A DNA stretch of 64,000 bases from Billgrantia gudaonensis (GTDB lineage: Bacteria; Pseudomonadota; Gammaproteobacteria; Pseudomonadales; Halomonadaceae): the NCBI RefSeq assembly GCF_900100195.1, contig NZ_FNES01000009.1, positions 105,690-169,689 of the forward strand, read 5' to 3'. Both the position numbers and the translations under genes were made by a program. The notes under the pieces are model-generated. The model saw nothing but the letters and a program-made list of their open reading frames with translations, ran no database searches and had not been told where the DNA came from. This document shows positions 17,012 to 26,296 of the stretch, one piece after another (position 1 is the first letter of the stretch; each line of letters opens with the position of its first letter).

Positions 17012-19882
17012 TCAGAGGTCGGCTCGAGTGCGGCCCATCACGCCATCGGGGTCATCGTCACCGGCAACGCGTGAGCGATTGCGTCCGGAACGCTTTGCCT
17101 CGTAGAGCGCCTTGTCGGCACGCTCCAGTCCGCTTTCCGGCGTATCTTCCGGCCCCAACTGAGTCATCCCCAGGCTCACCGTCACCCGCAGCATCTCTCG
17201 ATTCACCGCCACTCTCATCGACTCGCACGCGCGGCGCAGCCGCTCGGCAAAGGCCATGGCTCCCTCGATGTCGGTTTCCGGCAGCAGGATCGCGAACTCC
17301 TCGCCCCCGAGCCGGCCGAGGAGATCCTGAGAACGGAGCTTGTCCCTGCAAACGGCGACCAGTCGCTTCAGCACCTCGTCGCCGGCAGCATGTCCCCAGC
17401 GGTCGTTGATGCGCTTGAAGTGGTCGATGTCGAACATCAACAAGCTGGCCGTCGTGGCGCTGCGGCTCAGCCGCTGCAGCTCTTCATGGAAGCGGCGCAG
17501 GAAATAGCGGCGATTGGGAGCGCCCGTCAATTCGTCGATCGTCGACAGGCGCTCCAGCTGGTGCTGGGCTTCCAGCCTCTCGGTAATGTCCTTGAACACC
17601 ACGACACAGCCCGCGATCTCGCCATCCTCGATGAGTGGAGAGGCGACCAGCTCCACGGGGAAGATCTTGCCGCTCCTGTGCCAGAAACAATCCTGAGTGA
17701 CGCGCCACTGGCGCCCATGGCTCATGGCCTTGAAAATGGGGCATTCCGCAAGAGGATAGTCGGTTCCATCGCGCCGAGTGTGGTGAAAGAGCTCGTGGGA
17801 ATTCTTGCCCTGCGTCTGTTGCAACGTCCAGCCCAGCAGCCGACTGGCCGCGGTGTTCATGAAAGTGATGCGACCCTCCCGGTCGACCCCGTAGATACCC
17901 TCTCCCGCCGCCTCGAGAATCCTATGCTGGCGTTCGGCCAGGCTTTCCAGGGTCTGCAAGGCCTGGCGCTGCTCGGTCACGTCGCGCGACAGCGTCTGCA
18001 GTGCGATCAGGCGCCGTTCATGATCGTAGACGGGCATCACCTGGGTATGCAGCCACAGGTAGTGGCCATCGCGATGGCGGAAACGATACTCGATGCCCGG
18101 CTCCGCCTCCCCCTCGAGGTAGCGATGATGCACCCTGTCGAGCAGCCGTGCGACATCTCCCGGATGGACGAAATCGAACAGCGCACGCCCCTGCAGTTCA
18201 TCGGGAGAATGCCCCAGAACCCGCGTCGCAGAAGGGCTCACGAAACGATACTGCATGTCTCCGTCGGCGTTGTGCAGACAGAGCACGTCGCTGATGGTTT
18301 CGGCAATGCGTCGAAAGCGCTGTTCGCTGGCCTGCAGCTCCAGTTGGGTCTGCTTCTTCTCGGTGATATCGCAGATGAAGCCATGCCACAGCACGCTGCC
18401 ATCCTCGAGTCGCTCGGGCGTGGCCATGCCGCGCACCCACCGCTGGTGGCCGTCGGGATTGACACGGTACTCGCATTGCCACGGGGACAGCGTCTGCGCC
18501 GACTCGGCGATCGTATCGACGACCCGCTGCAGGTCGTCGGCATGAATGGCATGGAAGGCACGGGCATCGCTTTCCCGCAACTCTTCGGGATCCGCTCCAT
18601 AGATTTCGCGGCTGCGATGGCTGGCATAAGGGAAGCTCCCCTCGCCTTTCGCATTCAGTCGATATTGATAAATGAAGCCCGGCAGTTGATCGCCGAGCTT
18701 GGCCAGTCTCGACTCCATGTCATGCTGCTCGCTGATGTCGAGCATTGCCCCGACCACTTGCTCGGGACGCCCCCGGTCATCGTGGAGCAGCCGCTTCTCG
18801 CCGTGCACCCACAAGTAGTGCCCATCGGCATGACGTATTCGATAGCGCAGCCCAATGGCGCCACCTTCGCGAAGCAGGCGCTCGACCTCCTGCCGGGCGT
18901 CGTCACGATCCTCCGGGTGCACGAGCTCGGTCAGCCATATGGCCTTGCCGAGGTGCTCGCTGCGCTGATAACCGAGCATCCGATGCAGGTTGGGACTGAT
19001 GTAGGTCGGCACGAGCTCTGGCGTCGGACGACACGAATAGAGCACCGCGGGATTGGCCTCGAGCAGCCGGTCCAGCTCCTGCCACGAAGCCCAGAGACGA
19101 CGCTCGCTGTCGCGGACGGCCGTGACGTCGCGCCCCATGCCGACGATCTCGACGATGCGGCCGCTCGCGTCGTGCAAGGGAACGAGCAGTGTGTGCCAGT
19201 CGCGAAGCCCGCCCGGCAATTGGAGCTGCTCTTCGTACTCGATGGGCTCCCCCTTCTCGACGCACTGTCGATAGTGCGCCACCATCCAATCCGCTTGGGC
19301 CGGATCGACGATCTCGTGGGGCGTCCTGCCGACGATGTCCGTCGACTTCAGGCCGGTATTGTGCTGATGGGCTGGATTGCTTTCCCGGTAACGAAAGCGG
19401 CCATCCGCATCGACATCGACGATGAAAACGGCATCGCTGGTGCGTGCTTTGAGCTGTTCGAGAAGCCGGAGTCTCTCACGCATCCGGCATTCGGCGTCGC
19501 GCTGCTCGGTGACGTCCTTGGCAACCCCGAACAGACGTATCAAACGACCGTGGTCGCCGACCATCGTCCAGGCCGAATCCTGCAGCCACACGTGGCTGCC
19601 ATTGGGTCGAACCACACGATAGCAACGCTCGACGTTCCCCTGGGCCAGCAGTTTCTCGTGGCTCGCCGCCACGGCATCGCGATCGTCCGGATGCACGCGA
19701 GCCAGCCACAAGGCCGAGTCGTCACTGAAGGCATGCAGTGGAATGCCGAAGATACGCTCGGCAGAAGGGCTGAGATATTCCAGCGAAAGGTCATCGGCCC
19801 TGACCGACCAAACGATATCGCCCATGCGCTCCACCAAGCTGCGGAAGAGCGCATGGGAAGACGCGTCATCCAGTTGTGACAT
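17012..19882 (-). CDS. Six-PAS diguanylate cyclase (GGDEF)
   Basis: The 956-residue protein has no signal peptide or membrane segment, so it is probably soluble. It shows about six successive PAS/PAC modules (roughly 10-125, 140-255, 265-385, 390-510, 515-640, 645-765), several ending in the DVTEQR-type linker, followed by a GGDEF domain. The active-site motif is intact (GGEEF, 859-863) and the product-inhibition I-site RxxD (RSQD, 850-853) stands exactly five residues upstream, so it should make cyclic di-GMP and be feedback-inhibited. No EAL or HD-GYP domain. No PAS ligand is identifiable from sequence. It is convergent with prc and upstream of nothing on its strand. Confidence 0.93.
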   Translation of the reverse strand: MSQLDDASSHALFRSLVERMGDIVWSVRADDLSLEYLSPSAERIFGIPLHAFSDDSALWLARVHPDDRDAVAASHEKLLAQGNVERCYRVVRPNGSHVWLQDSAWTMVGDHGRLIRLFGVAKDVTEQRDAECRMRERLRLLEQLKARTSDAVFIVDVDADGRFRYRESNPAHQHNTGLKSTDIVGRTPHEIVDPAQADWMVAHYRQCVEKGEPIEYEEQLQLPGGLRDWHTLLVPLHDASGRIVEIVGMGRDVTAVRDSERRLWASWQELDRLLEANPAVLYSCRPTPELVPTYISPNLHRMLGYQRSEHLGKAIWLTELVHPEDRDDARQEVERLLREGGAIGLRYRIRHADGHYLWVHGEKRLLHDDRGRPEQVVGAMLDISEQHDMESRLAKLGDQLPGFIYQYRLNAKGEGSFPYASHRSREIYGADPEELRESDARAFHAIHADDLQRVVDTIAESAQTLSPWQCEYRVNPDGHQRWVRGMATPERLEDGSVLWHGFICDITEKKQTQLELQASEQRFRRIAETISDVLCLHNADGDMQYRFVSPSATRVLGHSPDELQGRALFDFVHPGDVARLLDRVHHRYLEGEAEPGIEYRFRHRDGHYLWLHTQVMPVYDHERRLIALQTLSRDVTEQRQALQTLESLAERQHRILEAAGEGIYGVDREGRITFMNTAASRLLGWTLQQTQGKNSHELFHHTRRDGTDYPLAECPIFKAMSHGRQWRVTQDCFWHRSGKIFPVELVASPLIEDGEIAGCVVVFKDITERLEAQHQLERLSTIDELTGAPNRRYFLRRFHEELQRLSRSATTASLLMFDIDHFKRINDRWGHAAGDEVLKRLVAVCRDKLRSQDLLGRLGGEEFAILLPETDIEGAMAFAERLRRACESMRVAVNREMLRVTVSLGMTQLGPEDTPESGLERADKALYEAKRSGRNRSRVAGDDDPDGVMGRTRADL

Positions 19883-20105
19883 CGATCAGCGACTCACGGG
19901 TGAGAAGGGTATCCAGCAGTCTGCTCGAGACGTGACTAAACCGGAGTTAAGTGAACATGACCGATCAGCGGCGTCAAGTGTCCGGAAGCACTAGACCTGC
20001 GAATCACGGCTCAACGACACGGGTTCCTTGACATCGCACAAGATACCCCCGGTACGTCGGCCACCGGAGAGAATATTCGAGAAGACATTGCCCAGCAGGG
20101 AGGCT

Positions 20106-20181
<76 letters not shown>

Positions 20182-20209
20182 ATGGGCATGATGATGGCGG
20201 GAACGCTGA

Positions 20210-20285
<76 letters not shown>

Positions 20286-20322
20286 ATGGCTGCGAGGATC
20301 AGCGTAGCGTGCTCTGAATCGG

Positions 20323-20398
20323 TGGCTCCCCGAGCAGGACTCGAACCTGCGACCCAATGATTAACAGTCATTTGCTCTACCAACTGAGCTATCGGGGA
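20323..20398 (-). tRNA. tRNA-Asn (anticodon GTT), copy 3, promoter-proximal
   Basis: A 76-base gene with CCA; same acceptor as copy 2 but a paired change in the anticodon stem (AATGA/TCATT in place of AGTGA/TCACT). It is the first transcribed copy. Confidence 0.97.
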
Positions 20399-20419
20399 AT
20401 GGCCTCGAGCACGGTGCGT

Positions 20420-20447
20420 AGTATACGGATCGCTTCCGGCAGGTCAA
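20420..20447 (-). promoter_or_regulatory. Promoter of the tRNA-Asn operon
   Basis: On the minus strand TTGACC and TATACT are spaced by 16 bases and followed by the GC-rich discriminator ACGCACC, 21 bases before the first tRNA-Asn. This fits a strong sigma-70 stable-RNA promoter serving all three copies. Confidence 0.75.
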
Positions 20448-20509
20448 GAACCGATTGGCGCGACGAGCCGCCTCCGCACGCCCTTCGGCTCCGACAGAAG
20501 ACCGTTGAA

Positions 20510-20548
20510 CGACCGCGCCCGCTCGCGAGGGGCGAACGGGCGCGGTCG
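20510..20548. terminator. Hairpin downstream of the second tRNA-Met
   Basis: CGACCGCGCCCG (20510-20521) and CGGGCGCGGTCG (20537-20548) are a perfect 12-base inverted repeat with a 15-base loop, just after the minus-strand tRNA-Met. It probably ends that transcript, but there is no U-tract. Confidence 0.5.
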
Positions 20549-20555
20549 AAACGTC

Positions 20556-20632
20556 TGGTGGCTACGCCCTGACTCGAACAGGGGACCCCATCATTATGAG
20601 TGATGTGCTCTAACCAACTGAGCTACGTAGCC
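20556..20632 (-). tRNA. tRNA-Met, elongator (anticodon CAT), second copy
   Basis: Identical over all 77 bases to the copy at 13136-13212 but on the opposite strand. Confidence 0.97.
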
Positions 20633-20673
20633 TTTTTCACTCACCCGAAAGGCAGCCCGGGCAACGGGGGTGA

Positions 20674-20702
20674 ATTATGCACGGCCCCCGTCACCAAGGC
20701 AA
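20674..20702 (-). promoter_or_regulatory. Promoter of the second tRNA-Met
   Basis: On the minus strand TTGCCT and CATAAT are 17 bases apart, upstream of the tRNA by about 40 bases. The -35 element lies close to the 3' end of choX. Confidence 0.5.
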
Positions 20703-20715
20703 GCCTCGAGCGTGC

Positions 20716-21684
20716 TCAGTCTTCGATTCCGAGCTCGGCCTTCACCGCCGGCAGAGCCGGTTCGCCGTCGCGGGTCTCCACATCCTCGAGCCAGGCATCC
20801 AGCACTCCGGGGTTGGCCTGCAGGTAGGCACGGGCGGCATCACGCGGGTCTTCACCCTCGTCCATGATCTCGCCCATCAGTTGGTTCTCCATCTCCAGGG
20901 TGAACTCGAGATTGTCCAGCAAGGTGCCGACGTTGCCGCACTCCTCGGCATAACCGCCGCGGGTGTTGGTGTAGACGGTGGCGCCCCCCAGATCCGGACC
21001 GAAGTAATCGTCGGCGCCTTCCAGATACGCCATGTCGAAGTTGGTGTTCATCGGGTGAGGCTCCCAGCCGAGGAACACCATCCAGTTTTCGTCAGGCACG
21101 CGAGCGCTCAGCTCGGCGAGCATGCCGGCCTCGCTGGAATCGACCAGTCGCCAGTCGCCCAGGCCGAAGGCATCATCGTCGATCATGTCCTGAATCAGCT
21201 GGTTGCCGTCGTTGCCCGCTTCGATGCCGTGGATGGCGCTGTCGAACTCGTCGGCATGCTCGGCCAGATCCTCCACCGAGGTGACGCCGGCGTCGTAGAC
21301 GTACTGGGGCACGGCCAGGGTGTACTTGGCCCCTTCCAGGTTGGCGCCCAAGCGATCGACGTCGCCATCCTCGACGTAGGGATCGCTGATCGAGGCCATC
21401 GAAGGCATCCAGTTCCCCAGGAAGACGTCGAAATCGTCGTTCTTCATGCCAGAGTAAGCGATGGGCACGGAGACGGTATCGACGCGAGTCTCGTAACCCA
21501 TGGCCTCCAGCACTTCGGTGGTCAGCGCCGTGGTGGCGGTGATATCGGTCCAGCCCACTTCGGCGAAACGAACGGTGCTGCAGCTCTCGGGTTCGTCGGC
21601 AGCCTGCACCGAGGCAGCCAGCCCCATGGCGACGGTACCCAGGCCCAAGGCGGTGAGAGTCGGCAGGTTCGTCTTGTTCATCAT
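20716..21684 (-). CDS. choX: Choline/glycine-betaine ABC transporter substrate-binding protein, ChoX-like
   Basis: The 322-residue periplasmic protein binds a quaternary amine and delivers it to an ABC permease. A Sec signal peptide ends near SVQA (about residue 28). Conserved aromatic-rich segments such as FAEVGWTDI, FLGNWMPSM and VFLGWEPHPMN match the ChoX/OpuAC cage for trimethylammonium groups. The ATG follows GGGGAA. It is divergent from betI, so choline uptake and oxidation are probably controlled together. No permease or ATPase gene is adjacent: the next features downstream are tRNA genes. A TATACT -10 (21711-21716) is visible on its strand. Confidence 0.85.
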   Translation of the reverse strand: MMNKTNLPTLTALGLGTVAMGLAASVQAADEPESCSTVRFAEVGWTDITATTALTTEVLEAMGYETRVDTVSVPIAYSGMKNDDFDVFLGNWMPSMASISDPYVEDGDVDRLGANLEGAKYTLAVPQYVYDAGVTSVEDLAEHADEFDSAIHGIEAGNDGNQLIQDMIDDDAFGLGDWRLVDSSEAGMLAELSARVPDENWMVFLGWEPHPMNTNFDMAYLEGADDYFGPDLGGATVYTNTRGGYAEECGNVGTLLDNLEFTLEMENQLMGEIMDEGEDPRDAARAYLQANPGVLDAWLEDVETRDGEPALPAVKAELGIED

Positions 21685-21750
21685 AGTTCCCCTTTTCGGT
21701 TGGCCACTTGAGTATAGCCGCGGCACCAGGCCAGCGGCAGCCCTTTCTTG

Positions 21751-21764
21751 ATTGAACGTTCAAT
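21751..21764. promoter_or_regulatory. Putative BetI operator palindrome
   Basis: ATTGAACGTTCAAT is a perfect 14-base palindrome in the 162-base gap between the divergent choX and betI genes. BetI is a choline-responsive TetR repressor that binds such a dyad in the bet control region of E. coli. Its placement allows it to control both directions. Confidence 0.7.
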
Positions 21765-21846
21765 AAAGAAATGGCAAGCTGTGCACATGGTAACCACGTC
21801 GGCTGGTGTGGTTGCAAGGCAGAAACCGGTAACAGGAGCGCGCCAG

Positions 21847-22464
21847 GTGCCCAAGGTCGGAATGGAACCCATCCGTCGCCAGCAGTTGATTCATGCCACG
21901 ATGGCCGCCATCGACGAAGTCGGTCTGGCGGATACCACGGTGATGCGCATTGCCCGCCATGCCGGCGTGTCGGCCGGCATCATCAGCCACTATTTCGGCG
22001 GCAAGGACGGCCTGCTGGAAGCCACCATGCGCCAGATCCTCCACGACCTGGGAGACGCAGTGGCCGCACGCCGCCGATCACTCGAGGACACCAGCGCCCG
22101 CGCCCACCTCGGCGCCATCATCGACGGCAACTTCGACCGCAGCCAGGTCACCGGCGCCGTGGCCAAGACCTGGCTCGCCTTCTGGGCCAGCAGCATGCAC
22201 AAGCCGCGTCTGGCGCGCCTTCAACAGGTCAACCACCGTCGGTTGCACTCCAACCTGTGTCACCAGTTCCGCCGCCTCATGCCTCGCGACGATGCCCACC
22301 GAGCGGCGGCGGGCCTGGCTGCCGTGATCGACGGGCTCTGGCTGCGCGGTGCACTTACGCCCGGCGAGCTGGATGCCGACAAGGCCAGCCGCCTCGCCCA
22401 TACGGCGCTCGACCAGCTCCTCGCCGGCCACGAAATCGCGGCCTTGGCACCGGGCAACGCTTGA
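21847..22464 (+). CDS. betI: TetR-family choline-responsive repressor BetI
   Basis: The 205-residue protein begins at a GTG ([15 protein letters not shown]) nine bases after AGGAG; this start matches E. coli BetI, although the frame stays open further upstream. An N-terminal TetR helix-turn-helix (about 10-55, with [23 protein letters not shown]) is followed by a ligand domain with [15 protein letters not shown], conserved in BetI. It represses the bet genes until choline is present. The operator lies about 80 bases upstream. Confidence 0.95.
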   Translation: MPKVGMEPIRRQQLIHATMAAIDEVGLADTTVMRIARHAGVSAGIISHYFGGKDGLLEATMRQILHDLGDAVAARRRSLEDTSARAHLGAIIDGNFDRSQVTGAVAKTWLAFWASSMHKPRLARLQQVNHRRLHSNLCHQFRRLMPRDDAHRAAAGLAAVIDGLWLRGALTPGELDADKASRLAHTALDQLLAGHEIAALAPGNA

Positions 22465-22517
22465 ACCACGACACTTCGAATACCGACCCGGCCCGAACAG
22501 CTCGAACAGGAGGCCTC

Positions 22518-24002
<1,485 letters not shown>

Positions 24003-24296
24003 GTCACGGGCCTCGAGCCACGAGCCGCAAGTCGTGTTGCGGCCACCCAGATGAGCGGCGCCGGGGGCAGGTCATAGAGAGGGTCCGATGCCAGGGGTGA
24101 GGAGGATTCCTCCGAACGGGCTGGCCATGGATGGCCAGCACCGGCCCTGCAAGCGGAGCAGGACGCGAGAGCGCAGCAGGGCATCGCTAGCGTCCAAGCC
24201 GGGGTCATAGCGCCCCCTCGTAGACCTGTCCACGGATCAGTCCCGCGCAGCCCCGTTAGCAGGCCCGCTTACGTCGCGTTATCAGTGAGAGATGTT
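24003..24296 (+). other. Structured betB-betA intergenic region
   Basis: These 294 bases contain no gene. They begin with heptamer-like units (GCCTCGA, GCCACGA, GCCGCAA). Further on are the dyad GGAGGATTCCTCC (near 24101-24113) and the inverted repeat GCTGGCCAT-GG-ATGGCCAGC (24120-24139), followed by purine-rich sequence. The region could be an intergenic repeat element or an RNA structure affecting betA. Confidence 0.5.
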
Positions 24297-25988
24297 ATGT
24301 CCCAGCTTCGCGAATTCGATTACGTCATCATCGGCGCCGGCTCTGCCGGTAACGTGCTCGCCGCCCGGCTCACCGAAGACCCGAACGTACGGGTGCTGCT
24401 GCTGGAAGCCGGCGGCCCCGACCACCGTTTCGACTTCCGCACCCAGATGCCGGCGGCGCTCGCCTACCCGCTTCAGGGCAAGCGCTACAACTGGGCCTTC
24501 GAGACCGACCCGGAACCCCACATGGACGGCCGGCGCATGGAGTGCGGGCGCGGCAAGGGCCTGGGCGGTTCCTCGCTGATCAATGGCATGTGCTACATCC
24601 GCGGCAACGCCCTGGACTATGACAACTGGGCCAAGGCAACGGGCCTCGAAGACTGGACCTACGCCGACTGCCTGCCCTACTTCAAGAAATCCGAAGCCCG
24701 GGACATCGGGCCCAACGACTACCACGGCGGCGACGGCCCGATCAGCGTGACCACGCCGAAAGAGGGCAACAATCCGCTCTATCGCACCTTCATCGAGGCC
24801 GGCGTGCAAGCCGGCTACCCGGAAACCGAGGACGTCAACGGCTACCGACAGGAGGGCTTCGGCCCCATGGACCGCTTCGTCACGCCGAACGGCCGGCGCG
24901 CCTCCACCGCCCGCGGCTACCTCGACATGGCCAAGGAGCGTGCGAACCTCACCATCGAAACGCGTGCCATCACCGACGTCATCGAATTCGAGGGCAAGCG
25001 CGCCGTGGGCGTGCGCTACCGCCACCGCAGCCAATTGCAGCGGGTGCGGGCCCGCCGCGAAGTACTGCTATGCGCCGGCGCCATCGCCTCGCCGCAGATC
25101 CTGCAGCGCTCCGGCATCGGCCCGCAGGACGTACTCGACGAATTCGGCATCCAGGCGGTGCACGTCAACGGCAACGTCGGTGCCCATCTCCAGGACCACC
25201 TGGAGATGTACATCCAGTACGAATGCAAGGAGCCGATCTCGCTCTACCCGGCGCTGAAGTGGTGGAACCAGCCGAAGATCGGCGCCGAATGGTTGTTCTT
25301 CGGCAGCGGCATCGGCGCCAGCAATCAGTTCGAAGCGTGCGGCTTCATTCGCTCCAACGACGAAGAGGCATGGCCCAACCTGCAGTACCATTTCCTGCCC
25401 ATCGCCATCAGCTACAACGGCAAGAGCGCAGTGCAGGCCCACGGTTTCCAGGCCCACGTGGGTTCCATGCGCTCCGAGAGCCGTGGGCGAATCCGCCTCG
25501 CCTCACGCGACCCCGAAGCGGCGCCGAGCATCCGGTTCGACTACATGTCCACCGACAAGGACTGGCAAGAGTTCCGCGACGCCATTCGCCTGACCCGCGA
25601 GATCATCGCCCAGCCCGCCTTCGACGCCTATCGCGGGCGCGAGATTTCGCCGGGGCCCGACGTGCAGTCCGATCAAGAACTGGATGCCTTCGTGCGCGCC
25701 CACGCCGAGACCGCCTACCATCCCTGCGGCAGCTGCCGCATGGGCGAGGGCGACGACGCCGTGGTCGACGGTACGGGCCGGGTGCACGGCGTGGAAGGCC
25801 TGCGGGTGGTCGACGCCTCGCTCTTCCCGTTGATCCCCACCGGCAACCTCAACGCCCCGACGATCATGCTGGCCGAGAAGATCGCCGATCGCATCCGCGG
25901 CCGCGAGCCGCTGCCGAAAAGCGACGTCCCCTACTATGTGGCAGGCGACGCCCCGGCCCGCAGCGAGCCCCAGCGCCGGCTCGACTGA
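24297..25988 (+). CDS. betA: Choline dehydrogenase
   Basis: A 563-residue GMC-family FAD enzyme that oxidises choline to betaine aldehyde at the membrane side. The FAD-binding N-terminus [17 protein letters not shown] and the GMC signatures ([29 protein letters not shown]) are intact, as is the C-terminal [12 protein letters not shown] with the catalytic region around HPCGSCRMG. An in-frame GTG lies four codons upstream; the ATG aligns best with BetA. Confidence 0.97.
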   Translation: MSQLREFDYVIIGAGSAGNVLAARLTEDPNVRVLLLEAGGPDHRFDFRTQMPAALAYPLQGKRYNWAFETDPEPHMDGRRMECGRGKGLGGSSLINGMCYIRGNALDYDNWAKATGLEDWTYADCLPYFKKSEARDIGPNDYHGGDGPISVTTPKEGNNPLYRTFIEAGVQAGYPETEDVNGYRQEGFGPMDRFVTPNGRRASTARGYLDMAKERANLTIETRAITDVIEFEGKRAVGVRYRHRSQLQRVRARREVLLCAGAIASPQILQRSGIGPQDVLDEFGIQAVHVNGNVGAHLQDHLEMYIQYECKEPISLYPALKWWNQPKIGAEWLFFGSGIGASNQFEACGFIRSNDEEAWPNLQYHFLPIAISYNGKSAVQAHGFQAHVGSMRSESRGRIRLASRDPEAAPSIRFDYMSTDKDWQEFRDAIRLTREIIAQPAFDAYRGREISPGPDVQSDQELDAFVRAHAETAYHPCGSCRMGEGDDAVVDGTGRVHGVEGLRVVDASLFPLIPTGNLNAPTIMLAEKIADRIRGREPLPKSDVPYYVAGDAPARSEPQRRLD

Positions 25989-26296
25989 GGCCGGCCTGTC
26001 CACTCTCGCCCATGCCCCGTGCTGCTCAGGTAACGCGGGCCTTTCGCTATCCCCTCGGGGCTGATCCGGGCACAGCGTCTCGAGGGGGCGCTGTGAACCC
26101 TTCCCTGGGCGCTACATTGGCCATCCCTCGCAAATGACCTCCTCTCCACCCTGTACCCGGCGCCCCTCGCTCTTCAGGTGGAACGCGACGTAATGCGGCA
26201 TTCATCGAGCTGGCCGGTTGCAGCGAAGTGGGCTAGTCTGCAAGAATTCAAACAGATGTTCGAAATCTTGCGTTCCACGACAACCGGAGTCTCTCC
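25989..26296 (+). other. betA-fadE intergenic region
   Basis: A 308-base gap without a gene. The left part shows only weak GC-rich dyads. The right part has a candidate fadE control region: TTGCAG (26218-26223), a poor -10 (AAGAAT, 26242-26247), then an inverted repeat described separately. Confidence 0.5.
26247..26264. promoter_or_regulatory. PsrA-like inverted repeat upstream of fadE
   Basis: TTCAAACA-GA-TGTTCGAA is an 18-base dyad with one mismatch. Its core resembles the Pseudomonas PsrA motif CAAAC-N4-GTTTG; PsrA is a long-chain-acyl-CoA-responsive TetR repressor of fatty-acid oxidation genes. It lies 32 bases before the fadE start. Confidence 0.5.

Noticed and set aside
17390..19879. 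Open frame of about 830 codons on the plus strand opposite the diguanylate cyclase
   Set aside because: It has no recognisable protein features, while the minus-strand frame has clear PAS and GGDEF motifs. Long antisense frames are common in high-GC DNA.
21748..21846. Extended betI start adding 33 residues
   Set aside because: BetI proteins begin at MPK.GM, which matches the GTG at 21847 with a good ribosome-binding site; the extension would also run over the operator.
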